A stretch of 64,000 nt of DNA from Piscicola geometra (Eukaryota; Annelida; Clitellata; Hirudinida; Piscicolidae), in contig OX030957.1 in NCBI GenBank assembly GCA_943735955.1, positions 6,193,301 to 6,257,300 of the forward strand, given 5' to 3'. The notes under the pieces were generated by a model. The model had not been told where the DNA came from. It saw nothing but the letters and a program-made list of their open reading frames with translations, and ran no database searches. Numbering within the stretch: position 1 is the stretch's first letter; every line of letters starts with the position of its first letter. The position numbers and the translations under genes were made by a program. Positions 37,362-60,489 of the stretch are shown one piece after another.

Positions 37362-38107
37362 CTTAAAATAATTTTTAGTTTACAACCAATTAATTTTCAA
37401 AACGCTTTTTCCGCTTCGTCCATCCAAGAAACAGCGGGAAACATTCTTATTGAAGTCTAAAGACTATAATTTTGTATAGTTGTTGTAAGGGAATAAAATA
37501 TCATGACTGTAAGACGAGAATAATTAATCATTTTTTTCCAGCCTCATAAAGTTTATGGCGAGTATTTTATTTTTGAGAAATCTTAGAAAGTTTAAAAAAC
37601 TGTGTAACAAAAGTTGAAAAAGTAAAAGTTGTAGGTTAAGTAGATTTATACAAAGTAAATCATACGTTGTAGTAGTTTTTATGCAGTGTAGTGCTGAAAG
37701 AAGATTTTCGATGAAAATGACAGAGGCGAGTAAACGTGTGTGTTGCTGTTGTTTTTTTAAATATGAAATGCTCCACATTACAACTTAATCTAATAGAAGA
37801 CAGTAAAGAGTCGTGAAAAATGACAATTACATATTGCAAATAATAATTGATGATCCTAATTCAGGTAATGTATTTAATATACTCTATTTCAAATATTAGA
37901 TAGAGTCAGTGCTAAAGCTATTAACAACAATAAGGAAAACACCAACTCCGTTGTAACAATATTAACCTCGTCAAAAGCACTATTACCACTGAGCTTACCC
38001 CACTAACACCTCTTTCCATTGAAACAACCATTCTCCATGCATCGACCTTAATAACCGTAATACTAACAATAACCTTAATAACATTAACAAGAACCAACCA
38101 CCGACAG

Positions 38108-38480
38108 ATCGACCTGGAGTCATGCGAGCAGATAGGCTGCCTTGAAGTGCCCGGCGAAGCTGCCAAGATGGCCCACTCGGCCATCATCAAGCAGGTCGCA
38201 TGCTGATTTAATTTCAATAAGTTTTTGTAAATAATTTTTTTATAATTTAGACTTCACTGTTACGCCCATCTATTTTTCTCACCACACTAATCGCCTATAG
38301 AATTCAATCACCCCATTTCACCACAACGTTCCACACACTTATTCAATACTCCATTCTTACTATAAAAAATTCTCCAAAATCAGTACCATTACAGAATCAT
38401 TGATTCATTTTTCTCTAAAACAGCTTTTCACCTTTTCATTTCATATATTTCTTTTTTAGGAAGCCTTTGCAGGTGATTAA
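38108..38480 (+). CDS. Possible 3' end of an unidentified gene (two exons)
   Basis: Exon 38108-38194 (acceptor CGACAG, donor GTCGCA) reads IDLESCEQIGCLEVPGEAAK then MAHSAIIKQ. It joins in phase 0 to 38460-38480 (acceptor TTTTTTAG), which reads EAFAGD and stops. Codon use and GC content resemble the confirmed exons of the window. I cannot name the family. Upstream exons might include 35,114-35,148, but I could not link them. Confidence 0.35.
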
Positions 38481-39378
38481 AATAGATTTGTTGAGCTTCA
38501 AGACCGATAAATCTGTGAAGTCTTCAAAGCTTTCTCTTTTTGAAACCATCGTTGAAGAATAAAAAAAATATATATTTATTCATTTATAAATTTATTTAAT
38601 TTGAAACTTAATTGTCCGCAATTTCATGTGTTTCAAAGATATACAGATCGACTCATTCTTGAATGGAAATTTCCTTTGGTCGTCTCTAAAAAGCAATCAT
38701 TGTTTTCTATATATAACTAAATTATGGGGTTTTTATATGACAAATAATCATGAAGGCTTGTTGTAAGGTTCAATGGAAGTAGCTGAAGTGCTTCGTGCTC
38801 TTATGAAAGGCTGTGGGAAAAATTAGTTTTAACATTTATTTTGAAATCTAGAATAGGAATTAAATATGTGATAAACTTTAATCAGAAATTTGAAAAAACA
38901 ATATAACTTTTTAATAGCAGTTTTCATGACCTTCAAGAGGTTTTAAGGCAAGATGCTTCACCATTGCTCTACCAGTTTTTCCCTTTTTAAAAAAAGCATT
39001 TCAAGTCTTTATATAACCATTCAGGATAAATGTATCTTTTGAAAAGACAAAAAAAGTAAGCCTTTATTATATTTTGAAACCTGATTTAAAAAAGAATAGC
39101 GTTAATTTTTTTCAAATTCCTGGAATATCTAAAAGTCCTATGTAAATTTTAAACAGATAAGTTTGAAATATATAAATTCGTTACACCATATGTGAAACAA
39201 ATATATTATAAAACTTATCATTCAAAAAATTTTCAAATCGAGTGAATACTTTTTTTCTTGAAAAAATGTCTTAGAAATTATAATAAACCTTATTTTATGG
39301 GTTTTGGTCTATTTTAGCAAGAGGATGCTTATAAGATGTTGCTTATAAATACAACACATACAACCCCAAAAAAGCTAC
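38481..39378. other. AT-rich spacer, nothing recognised
   Basis: No conserved coding sequence, repeat or RNA gene recognised between the preceding exon pair and the CA repeat upstream of the POU gene. Confidence 0.5.
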
Positions 39379-39588
<210 letters not shown>

Positions 39589-39598
39589 ACAGGACGTG

Positions 39599-45309
<5,711 letters not shown>

Positions 45310-47037
45310 TAGTCACTCGGCTTGGTCCAAAAAATCTCCATAATTATAGATGTATACAATATATAATCCAGTCTGAACTATTCTGAACTCCGTGAAGCGA
45401 TAGTGATGATGGAAAAGCTTCCAAAGTCTCCAACACCATCATTATTCGCCTGCTTTCGAGTGTAAAAAGTTTGACGTTACGTTCTCGCCCACCAAGGCAA
45501 TTCTATAGCGCTTCACACCTCAATCAAATGCGCTGCTGATTATGTTTCAAATTGTATTGAGCATATTCAATCGAGTACATCTTGCTTAAGTATTATTCGA
45601 ACTTACAACATACTAAGAAGGTTCGTGTGCATGGGAAAAAGAGTGTGGATGAAGTCTTAGGAGCGTGAGAATGCTGAAAATGAAGGTTGATAACGGCGGT
45701 AGAACTTCATAAGTGCGACACAATCACTCTTCTGTATGTGTTCACTTTGCAAACGCACTACCAGCAACCTATGCCATCACCATCTGGCAACATACAGCCT
45801 TGCATCATCACTGCGGTAATGCCACGAAGATTCCTTAAGGAGACAGTGTGAAGGTCAGAACCCCTACTAAATAGTATTGGTGCTCATTGAACAGATTGAA
45901 CCGTTAGATTTCCGTTTTTAAGTATTTTATTTTTACAAAATTTATTATTATTTAACGTAGAATCGAATTGTAAGATCTTTTATGTGCTAAATGCTAAGAA
46001 AGGGTACTTTTTAATGAAGTGTAAAATAAAAAAGTAATCTTTGTATTATTATTATTATCATTACTATTTGTAAGTTGTTAATGATAGCAAAATGATCTCG
46101 CCATTAAGTAGAGCCTAGGAGTAACAACCTGTGTAACATGAACATTGTAGCCCCATTGTCAACTTGTTCAAACCCAATAACCTGAACATTTGAAACACAA
46201 GAACTGAGATATTGTTGTTACGTTGCATGGTTAATAACCATAATATTATTAATGCTGTTGTTGTTTTCTTGTTTTCGATATTATTTATTTAACATTATTG
46301 CTTATTTATCAAAAGCTGGTTTGTTTAGTTTTGAGAGAGGTTTCGTTCCTGAATTCCATCAATAAATCAAAACGAAATTCTTTGGTATGTGTTCTCTTTA
46401 ATCCAAGAAGAACGCCATATTTAAATTTATTTAAATTCAGTTATTATTTTTTCTATTTTATAATAATATTCTTACTTGATAAAATTAGGATAACTTTTAC
46501 AACAATTGAAAAGTTTATATCCAAACAGTAAAGTCCAGTTTAGTTTAAAAGAGCACGAATACAATGAATGTTACTATACAAGAAATCCAAGTCTTAAAAA
46601 CTTCGTAAATGATTGAGTGGTGAAAATCGAGTTTTAAGATTTTTCCGAGAAAAGACAAAAGGTAAAAGCCCTAAACACTTCATTGGGGTAGTACTTATGA
46701 ATTCAAGTGTTTGAGAACAACAAATAAATAAGCTTTTCAATTTTATGTTTGATTCATCTTCATAAGAGATGTGTGATATGACATTTATTTAAAATATCTT
46801 ACATCGACACGGTATTTATAAGCGCTAAAAATGTGAGTTAGTTCCAGGCTAAAACTTAACGATTAAATTACACATTTCACTTTTGTAATATTGTGGCAAA
46901 TTTATGACAAAATAAAATGAATGGAAAGGTATGATAAATCTAGTCTTACATTTAATAAATATCACACGTTGAAAAGATCTTAAAATTTAGATTTCACTCA
47001 GTTATCAACATTCAAAAAAAAATTTCGTTGACAGGAC
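45310..47037 (+). other. POU 3' UTR and spacer to the SLC6 gene
   Basis: No further coding sequence recognised. AATAAA at 46,027-46,032 is a candidate poly(A) signal for the POU transcript. Near 45,500 TTCTATAGCGCTTCACACC followed by TCAATCAA resembles the LINE tail family. Confidence 0.45.
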
Positions 47038-54157
<7,120 letters not shown>

Positions 54158-54615
54158 AGTTCATTTTATAGTTTAGAAAAAAAGTTATATAGACCTAAAA
54201 ATTTGTTGAAAGCTTGATTAAAAATATGAACCCTTCATGTCAATTTTATCTGTAAAGAAAGATAAAGATGAAAATCCCAAATACTTTGATGATTTGTTTG
54301 TTTTATATGGAAAACTATTGTTCATAACACATTCATTCATATTCTCTATTTAAATATTATTTTTTAAGATTTATTAAAATAAAATTTCTCGAAAGTATTA
54401 TATTTTTAAATGTCATAATTTAAAAACAATAAAATTAAGATTTCATTTATTTATAAACGTCTTAAAAGTTCCAGAATTCTTGAAACCGTAAATGTATTCG
54501 CGAGTCACTCTTTTTAAAGAGCATTTGATCAAATATTAAATCCAGTGGCAATAAATGAGACGGCAATATATACGGAATATTTAGGTGAAAAACTAATTAT
54601 TTTTAATTTTTTAAA
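54158..54615. other. SLC6 3' UTR and flank
   Basis: No gene. AATAAA at 54,378-54,383 is a candidate poly(A) signal. The sequence is AT-rich with no other recognisable element. Confidence 0.4.
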
Positions 54616-54804
54616 GGTGGGCCGATCCCGGAGGTAGTGCGATACCGGGCCAACCCGTGGAGAAGGTCGAGCAAGCCCGAGACTTTCTCCGCGGTTCAAA
54701 GATTGGTTTAATATCGATGCCTCCGTATAGGAGGCGTATCAGATATTAAGCTGATAAGAACAGATACTACACTTTTGATCTTAGCCATTAGGCCGAGAAG
54801 CGAT
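54616..54804 (-). ncRNA. U2: U2 spliceosomal snRNA
   Basis: On the minus strand the 189-base sequence begins ATCGCTTCTCGGCC, continues GGCTAAGATCAAAAGTGTAG and TATCTGTTCTTATCAG (branch-site recognition GTAGTA intact), then TTAATATCTGATAC. It has a stem IIa/IIb region (GCCTCC...GGAGGC) and ends with the 3' hairpin around CCCGGTATCGCACTACCTCC and CACC. Length is that of metazoan U2 (human 188). Differences from human: AAAA in place of AA before GTGTAG, and an Sm-like site AATCTTTGA in place of ATTTTTGG. It lies about 460 bp beyond the SLC6 stop, on the opposite strand. It could be one of several copies. Function is likely but a recent pseudogene is not excluded. Confidence 0.92.
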
Positions 54805-56771
54805 AATTTAAAGAAAATTTGCGAATTATTAATAGAAAATTATGATGATTATTTGTGGTTTTAAATAAAATTTTAAAATTTTGAAAACAATAGATTTTAT
54901 TTATAATGAATTATTATTATATATTTTTGTTCACAAAAACTAAATTTTTGTGATAGTTATGAAAAAGTGTCTATTATTTTGTTTAAAACCTGGCGTAAAA
55001 GGAAAAGTTATATGAATTAATTTTACTTTTTTGGGAAAAGTATTTACTAACTTTTTATACTAGCTATCTAGCATCATATCATATACACTACGAAGTTTTT
55101 TTCAGAATAGATGATATTTTGACATTATTGACCCCTAGATATCCTACAAACAACAAGTAGTATAGATACGCCCTCTGAGAAAAGAATCACGTGACTGTTA
55201 TTTCTGTATCAAAAAGAGCGATATAATATTAAATATATTTATTATACTTACCAGTTGTTAAAAAACACTTATGGTTTATATTTTAATTAGTTTAGTTTAG
55301 GGAGTTAAGCCACGCAGATCTTTTGACCTCTATAATGGTTAGAAAAAATTAAAAATAATAAATACAAAAAATAAAATACATAAATAAATAAATAATAAAA
55401 AAATAAATAAATAAAAAACATATATATCTAATAATAATAATTATATTAAAAAATATATATATTTATGTTCATGTATATAAATTATTTTTTACTATTATGT
55501 CATAGTCGCACTTATTATTGTTGTATTGAGTTTTATTTCTTGAAACGATAACCAATAGATATCTAATAGAGTTGAGAATCAAACCCAAACTTAATAGTTC
55601 GAGTTCGATTGAGGATACTAATATATCAGATAGATTACATAAATAAATAAAAATTTCGGTTTTTCGGTAAATATTAGATCCATTTCGGCCGAAACCGAAA
55701 TTGAGCCGAAATTAAAACATTATTTTCGGCCGAAACCGAAAAATTGCCGAAATTGGAAATTTTGATTTGGCCGAAACCGAAAATCTGCCGAAACTAAGAA
55801 AATTGACAATTTCGGCACCTAAACCGAAACCGAACCGAATTTCGGTCGGTCTTTACCTACTACAGACTTTTTTTATGGTTTTTTAAAATCTTTTCTTTAT
55901 TTCTGAATATGACAATTCGTCTTTTGGAAATCTTTAAATTTAAATTGTAAAAAGCTCAATTATACTAAAAATTAGAAACTAATTATAATGTTTGAATTTA
56001 GAAATATGTGAAAAAAAACTTATTTAATAGATTAGATTGGGTGAAATTGTAGAATAACTTAATATTAAACAAGTTTAAAAATAAAATAAAAAACTACTTA
56101 GGCAATGATACAATATTGTCGAATTTTATTGCTTATGAAATAGCTGAGAAAAAACTTTTTTGTCATTACTGCAACTTGGAACCGCACATTGATAAGACAT
56201 TATGAGTTGTTATTATTATTAAAATATTATTATATTTTTAAAACAATTAATTGAACAAAATAGTTAAAAAATAGTTAATAAAACGCAAGAGAAAAAATAA
56301 TTGGCAAAAGACATTTGCATGGATGAAATAGCACTAAAAATGTTCAAAAAATAATTATATATTATATAAATAGTTTTTAAATATTTTAAATATGAAAAAA
56401 TATTTTGAATATTTTAAATATGTTTCAAACAGCATTTACATGTTTTTTTATTGGGATTAATTTTACTATTTAACGTATGTTGAAGAAGTTCGCAAATACG
56501 TTCTACAAGTTTTCACAACGTATCTATATATCAATCAATCAAAAAAAAGATTTCAATTTTTATTGATATATATGGGTTAATCCAGATTCGACTACAGATT
56601 TGTGTCTTTTCATAATTAAATGTGTAATAAAAAAATTTAAATCATAAATATGCCCATGTATGTATTATACATAAAAAATATTTTTAACCACAAGACTTGA
56701 ATTAATCTTTTTTAAATAATTTAATAGTTTTTCAAACTATGGGAAGCGGGACACTGACGTTATTCTATAGG
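54805..56771. other. AT-rich repeat-bearing spacer
   Basis: No gene seen. It contains the GCCGAAACCGAAA cluster at 55,655-55,855 and a sequence near 56,494-56,532 that recurs near 63,107-63,140. A proximal sequence element for U2 should lie just above 54,804, but I cannot define it. Confidence 0.45.
55655..55855. mobile_element. Cluster of TTTCGGCCGAAACCGAAA motifs
   Basis: TTTCGGCCGAAACCGAAA-like sequences recur in both orientations at about 55,683, 55,722 and 55,766, with further CCGAAAT and TTTCGGT copies between. The palindromic TTTCGGCCGAAA core is typical of the terminal regions of some hAT transposons. No transposase frame is visible, so this is at most an end or a small non-autonomous copy. 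Confidence 0.4.
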
Positions 56772-57000
56772 TAGCAACCGCCACGAAATTTTCAACATTT
56801 ATTAATTTTTGTCGAAGTCTGCTTTCTTCGATTACGAGAATTTTATACGCGCTGATGTAGAAGACTGTGATTTCGGCTCCATCTACACTGACACATGAGG
56901 CCTGTCCAAGGAATCAGCTGTCATCACTGCCGAATCAGGTTTTAAAGTGGGAATCAAATGCCACTGCTTAGCATTAAAGCAGGTGCAGTCTTTTTCACAG
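56772..57000 (+). mobile_element. Second copy of the TAGCAACCGCCACGAA element end
   Basis: 56,772 onward reads TAGCAACCGCCACGAAATTT then TCAACATTTATTAATTT, nearly the same as the left end of the intact element at 60,490. After about 40 bp the two diverge. Downstream (56,858-57,000) an open frame with one internal stop reads DCDFGSIYTDT*GLSKESAV then ITAESGFKVGIKCHCLALKQ, a decayed coding fragment I cannot assign. The LINE begins right after it, so it may have interrupted this element. Confidence 0.5.
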
Positions 57001-57004
57001 CTGC

Positions 57005-58028
57005 AGGCAAGCTCTCTGTAGATGGTGTTCCACAGGGCTCAATCCTTGGTCCCTTACTTTTTATTCTTTATACCTCGGAACTACCTAATATTATTTCGTC
57101 ATCTTCTTTAAACAGTCAAATTTATGCTGACGACTCCTATATTTATACATCTTTCACTGACTCTTCTCTTGACCTTACTGTTAATAAAATAACTCTCTGT
57201 CTTCAATCTATAATCTCTTGGGCTTCTTTTATGTTTCTCAAACTTAATCCGGACAAATTTGAACTCATATATTTCAATAAAAAATCAAAGTCTTTACTAT
57301 CTCTTCCTTCTTTAGTTTTGCCTCCACCTCTTCACTCTCTCTAAACCCTTTCTCTTCCATTCGTAGCCTTGGTTTTATTTTTGATTCTAACTTGTCTTTA
57401 GCTCTTCAAATTCTATCTGTCTCTAAATCTTGCTACTTCCACATTCGTCGTATTAGACAGCTTCTTCTTTTTCTCGATGATCCTACCTTGCAACTTCTTG
57501 TATCTTCTCTAGTTCTCTCCAGGATTGATTATTGCAACTCTCTTTACTATGGTCTCCCTGATACTACTTTAGCTCCTCTAAATAAAACCCTTAATTGTGC
57601 TGCTCGTCTTGTTGCTCGTGCTCCTAAGTTTTCTCATGTTTCTCCTTATCTTCGTTTGTTACATTGGTTACCTTTGAGATCTAGAGTGACTTTTAAAATA
57701 TGTTTAAATATGTTTAGAATTCATAACTGTAATGCTCTAATTTACCTTAAAAATCGAATTAAACAACCCCCAAATCTGGTCTAAGATCATCTACCTTTAA
57801 TCGTTCTTTTCGTTTTCCAGTTAAACACTCTTTTGCTAAACGTTCTTTTTCTTACTGTGGTCCTCTTTTATGGAATTCTTTACCTTCTTCTTTAACTTCA
57901 ACTAAGTCACTCATAACTTTCCGTCGAGGCCTGAAGACGTACTTGTTTATGACGTGATGGCTGAGCGCTTTTGATTGCCTAGTAAAGGGCGCTATATAAA
58001 TTATTAGTGATTGATTGATTGATTGATA
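57005..58028 (+). mobile_element. 5'-truncated CR1/L2-like LINE (reverse transcriptase remnant)
   Basis: The first frame (to 57,344) begins GVPQGSILGPLLFILYTSEL and contains the RT catalytic box as IYADDSYIYT, then LNPDKFELIYF. A frameshift near 57,340-57,390 moves to a second frame with YCNSLYYGLPDTTLAPLNK, LNCAARLVARAPKFSHVSPY and LLHWLPLRSRVTFK. After a stop at 57,782 a third piece reads GPLLWNSLPSSLTSTKSL and RRGLKTYLF. The element ends with GGGCGCTATATAAATTATTA and (TGAT)n. The 5' part of RT and the endonuclease are missing, so the copy is dead. Domain order and tail are those of CR1/L2-group LINEs. Confidence 0.85.
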
Positions 58029-58375
58029 GATATATATACTATATCTATGATTACAATTTTCTCATTATGTGAATGTTCAATAGAAACGAAAAGAATGGAA
58101 AATAATTTGAGGTAAAATTCTTTTAGTTAGTATGGCGGTAAAAGATTAATAATTCTATGTAGCGATATGTTAAATAACTCAAGAATAAATCAAGCTAAAT
58201 ATAATTTTATTTTAAAAAATTCATTTACAGTTTTAATGAATTATTTTAAAATAAATTTTAAATCAAGCAAAAATTGAATTAATATTTTTAATGTCACTTT
58301 TAACTCGTTTTGAATATAGGCTTCCTCATAAAGTTTTGCGGATATAATTCTTTCCTAATTTATAACACTCTCAGA
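58029..58375. other. AT-rich upstream flank of the SLC46-like gene
   Basis: No gene or repeat recognised apart from a short (TA)n. A TATAG at 58,315-58,319 could be a 5' UTR splice acceptor 57 bases before the ATG. Confidence 0.4.
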
Positions 58376-59512
58376 ATGGAAGAGGAGCCATTAATAACTT
58401 ATGAACAAAAAAAAAGAGGATGTTGTACTTTGATAGAACCCGCTGTCTTTTTCTTCAATCTGTATTTTTACGGCAGTTTTACTGTTATAAGTCAACTGAC
58501 CAAGCATATGCTTGAAATGAAGGAGTCAGAAAATACTATTTCTTTCATCTCCTCCAACAGATCTGATGTATGTTTGAATGGAGAGATGACAGGAAGAGAT
58601 GTTTCCGCAGAGGCATCTCTTGTTCTGATGTATGCGGATATTGCAGCCATTGTTCCATCGTTCTTCATGGCCATTTTGCTTGGAGGGTACAGCGACTCTC
58701 ATGGGAGATTAAATGTCATTATGTTTTCGCTGCTTGGGGCTTTTCTCCGAATGATCATCGTGCTTGTTATGTTCGTTTTCAATCTTAGTGTCTACTTTCT
58801 TGTTCTATCCTTTTTTGTAAACAGCCTCTTTGGAATGTCAGCCACCTTTTTAATGGGTACTTATTCTTATCTGACAGACATCACAACTAATGATAACAGA
58901 TCAAGAAGAGTTGTGTTAATGGAGGTTTGTGCAGGGATTGGCAACATCTTGTCAAATTTTTTGGTTGGCTTGTGCATGAAGTATATTGGATACGCATGGA
59001 GTCTGATATTTCTGTTATCAATCATTGTTCTTTGTGCCTTTTATGTTTGTTTTTTGAAAGAATCACTGCTCTGTGAGAACCGTCACAAGAAGACTCTCTT
59101 TTCTTTCAAACATTTTTCAAACACTTTCAAGCTGTACTTCAATACTGAGGAAAAAAACAAAAGATTTGAATTAATTCTCATTCTTCTAATAATTTTCCTT
59201 GTTTCATATTCTCAATTTGGCAGCATCCATGTGCAAGTCCTCTACATCATCAACTACCCACTCTGTCTCACCCCTTTTTTTGTTGGCATTTTCCTCACCA
59301 CTGTTACTGCATGTAAAATCTCTTCCAACTGGTTCAGCACTTTCTTCTTTGTGCATCTGATTGGAGAAGTTGTTCTTTCCTTCATTGGGACCTTCTTTGG
59401 CATCTCTTACAACCTTATTTTTGCATTTGCCCCTACTAAAACTATTCTTTTTACTGGTTTGTTATTCTCTTTTTCCTATACTTCTAAATATTTATTTTTC
59501 AAAGATTTATAA
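58376..59512 (+). CDS. SLC46-type proton-coupled transporter (PCFT/folate transporter family), C-terminus incomplete
   Basis: Major-facilitator membrane protein. SLC46 members move folates or other small anions with protons. One long exon codes 378 residues, with ATG at 58,376. Family signs: acidic N-terminus MEEEPL, first TM after IEPAVFFFNLYFYGS, a Cys- and Asn-bearing first extracellular loop (NRS), then the MFS signature in LLGGYSDSHGRLNVI, LLEV-like LMEVCAGIGNILSN, KHFSNTFKLYF in the central loop, and AFAPTKTILF in a later TM segment. Human PCFT is 459 residues. This frame stops at 59,512 after TGLLFSFSYTSKYLFFKDL, before the last TM pair, and lacks the conserved P..R...SK segment. Homologous 3' pieces follow at 59,577-59,669 and 59,989-60,110 but do not join cleanly, so this may be a pseudogene or need splicing I could not resolve. 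Confidence 0.78.
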   Translation: MEEEPLITYEQKKRGCCTLIEPAVFFFNLYFYGSFTVISQLTKHMLEMKESENTISFISSNRSDVCLNGEMTGRDVSAEASLVLMYADIAAIVPSFFMAILLGGYSDSHGRLNVIMFSLLGAFLRMIIVLVMFVFNLSVYFLVLSFFVNSLFGMSATFLMGTYSYLTDITTNDNRSRRVVLMEVCAGIGNILSNFLVGLCMKYIGYAWSLIFLLSIIVLCAFYVCFLKESLLCENRHKKTLFSFKHFSNTFKLYFNTEEKNKRFELILILLIIFLVSYSQFGSIHVQVLYIINYPLCLTPFFVGIFLTTVTACKISSNWFSTFFFVHLIGEVVLSFIGTFFGISYNLIFAFAPTKTILFTGLLFSFSYTSKYLFFKDL

Positions 59513-59576
59513 AATCTAGATAAATTTAACAATTATCACAATCTAACACCTTGCATCAAATGTTCATTCTGTAATT

Positions 59577-60110
59577 ATGCTCAATAATATCATCTTGCTA
59601 AACCACTTCCTCAAGCTGCAGTGGCCGGATGTTGCAGTAGCCTACCTGTCCCTCTTCTCAAGTCTCTAGCCACCAAAATCATTAAACCTGAAAACACAGG
59701 TTTGAACTTTAGTAAATATAATCAGTAATATATAAATCTTAAAACTAGCTTATCTTCGTTTTCTCTTAATTAGGAGAAATTCACTTCAAGTCCATGTTAA
59801 GAATAACACTTTTTATAAATGTGTAGCCAAATTTTTAGATAACAATAGTTTAAAGATTTCAAAATAAACGTCACATCAAAGATGATTACAAATGTAGTAT
59901 TTTTTATACCATGATGTTCTATCTCACTATTGCAACACTCATCAAACAGGTCTTTTGTTAGGCAGTCTTTCAATTTTTCAGTCTTTAGGAGCACTACTGG
60001 GTATCATGATCCAAAACCAGATATACGCATCGACAACTAACTCAATGCCCAACCTGGTCTTTTTCATCAACTCCTGTGTCTATGGTGTGGCCTCCCTATG
60101 TCTAGTGTGA
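59577..60110 (+). pseudogene. Detached 3' coding pieces of the SLC46-like gene
   Basis: 59,577-59,669 reads LLNHFLKLQWPDVAVAYLSL and stops. It resembles the TM segment already present in the long frame (NWFSTFFFVHLIGEVVLSF), as though that exon were duplicated. 59,989-60,110 follows an acceptor TCTTTAG and reads GALLGIMIQNQIYASTTNSM then PNLVFFINSCVYGVASLCLV and TGA, matching the EQGALF... start of the last TM pair of SLC46 proteins. No donor in the upstream frame yields both the right phase and the right segment. Confidence 0.5.
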
Positions 60111-60481
60111 GATGCAATGATTAATTAATTTAACAAATCAAGTTAATTGCATACGATTTTTATTAAAAAATTAAATTAATTGCATATAGTAAAATTTACC
60201 ATTGGATAATAAATAGAATGAAAATTAAATCTCTTCAGGTTTTACATCGTGAGGGATAAACGTACAGTGAGAGAGAGTTAAGCTGTAAGCGTCTTCTTCT
60301 TTAGCATCTTTTCAATAGGTTTCCAAGTGAGAAACGAGTAATAAGCATTATGAAGGAATTTTATTTAAATTATTGATTTAAGTTTCAACGGGCTACAAAA
60401 CGGATATTTTAATCCTGCATCTCAAAAGGATCAACTTAATTTAATTTTAAAAATTACTTTTTATAGTGAGTGCTTTCCATG
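60111..60481. other. AT-rich spacer, nothing recognised
   Basis: No coding or repeat signal seen between the SLC46-like remnants and the target duplication of the hAT-like element. Confidence 0.5.
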
Positions 60482-60489
60482 CCTATTAG

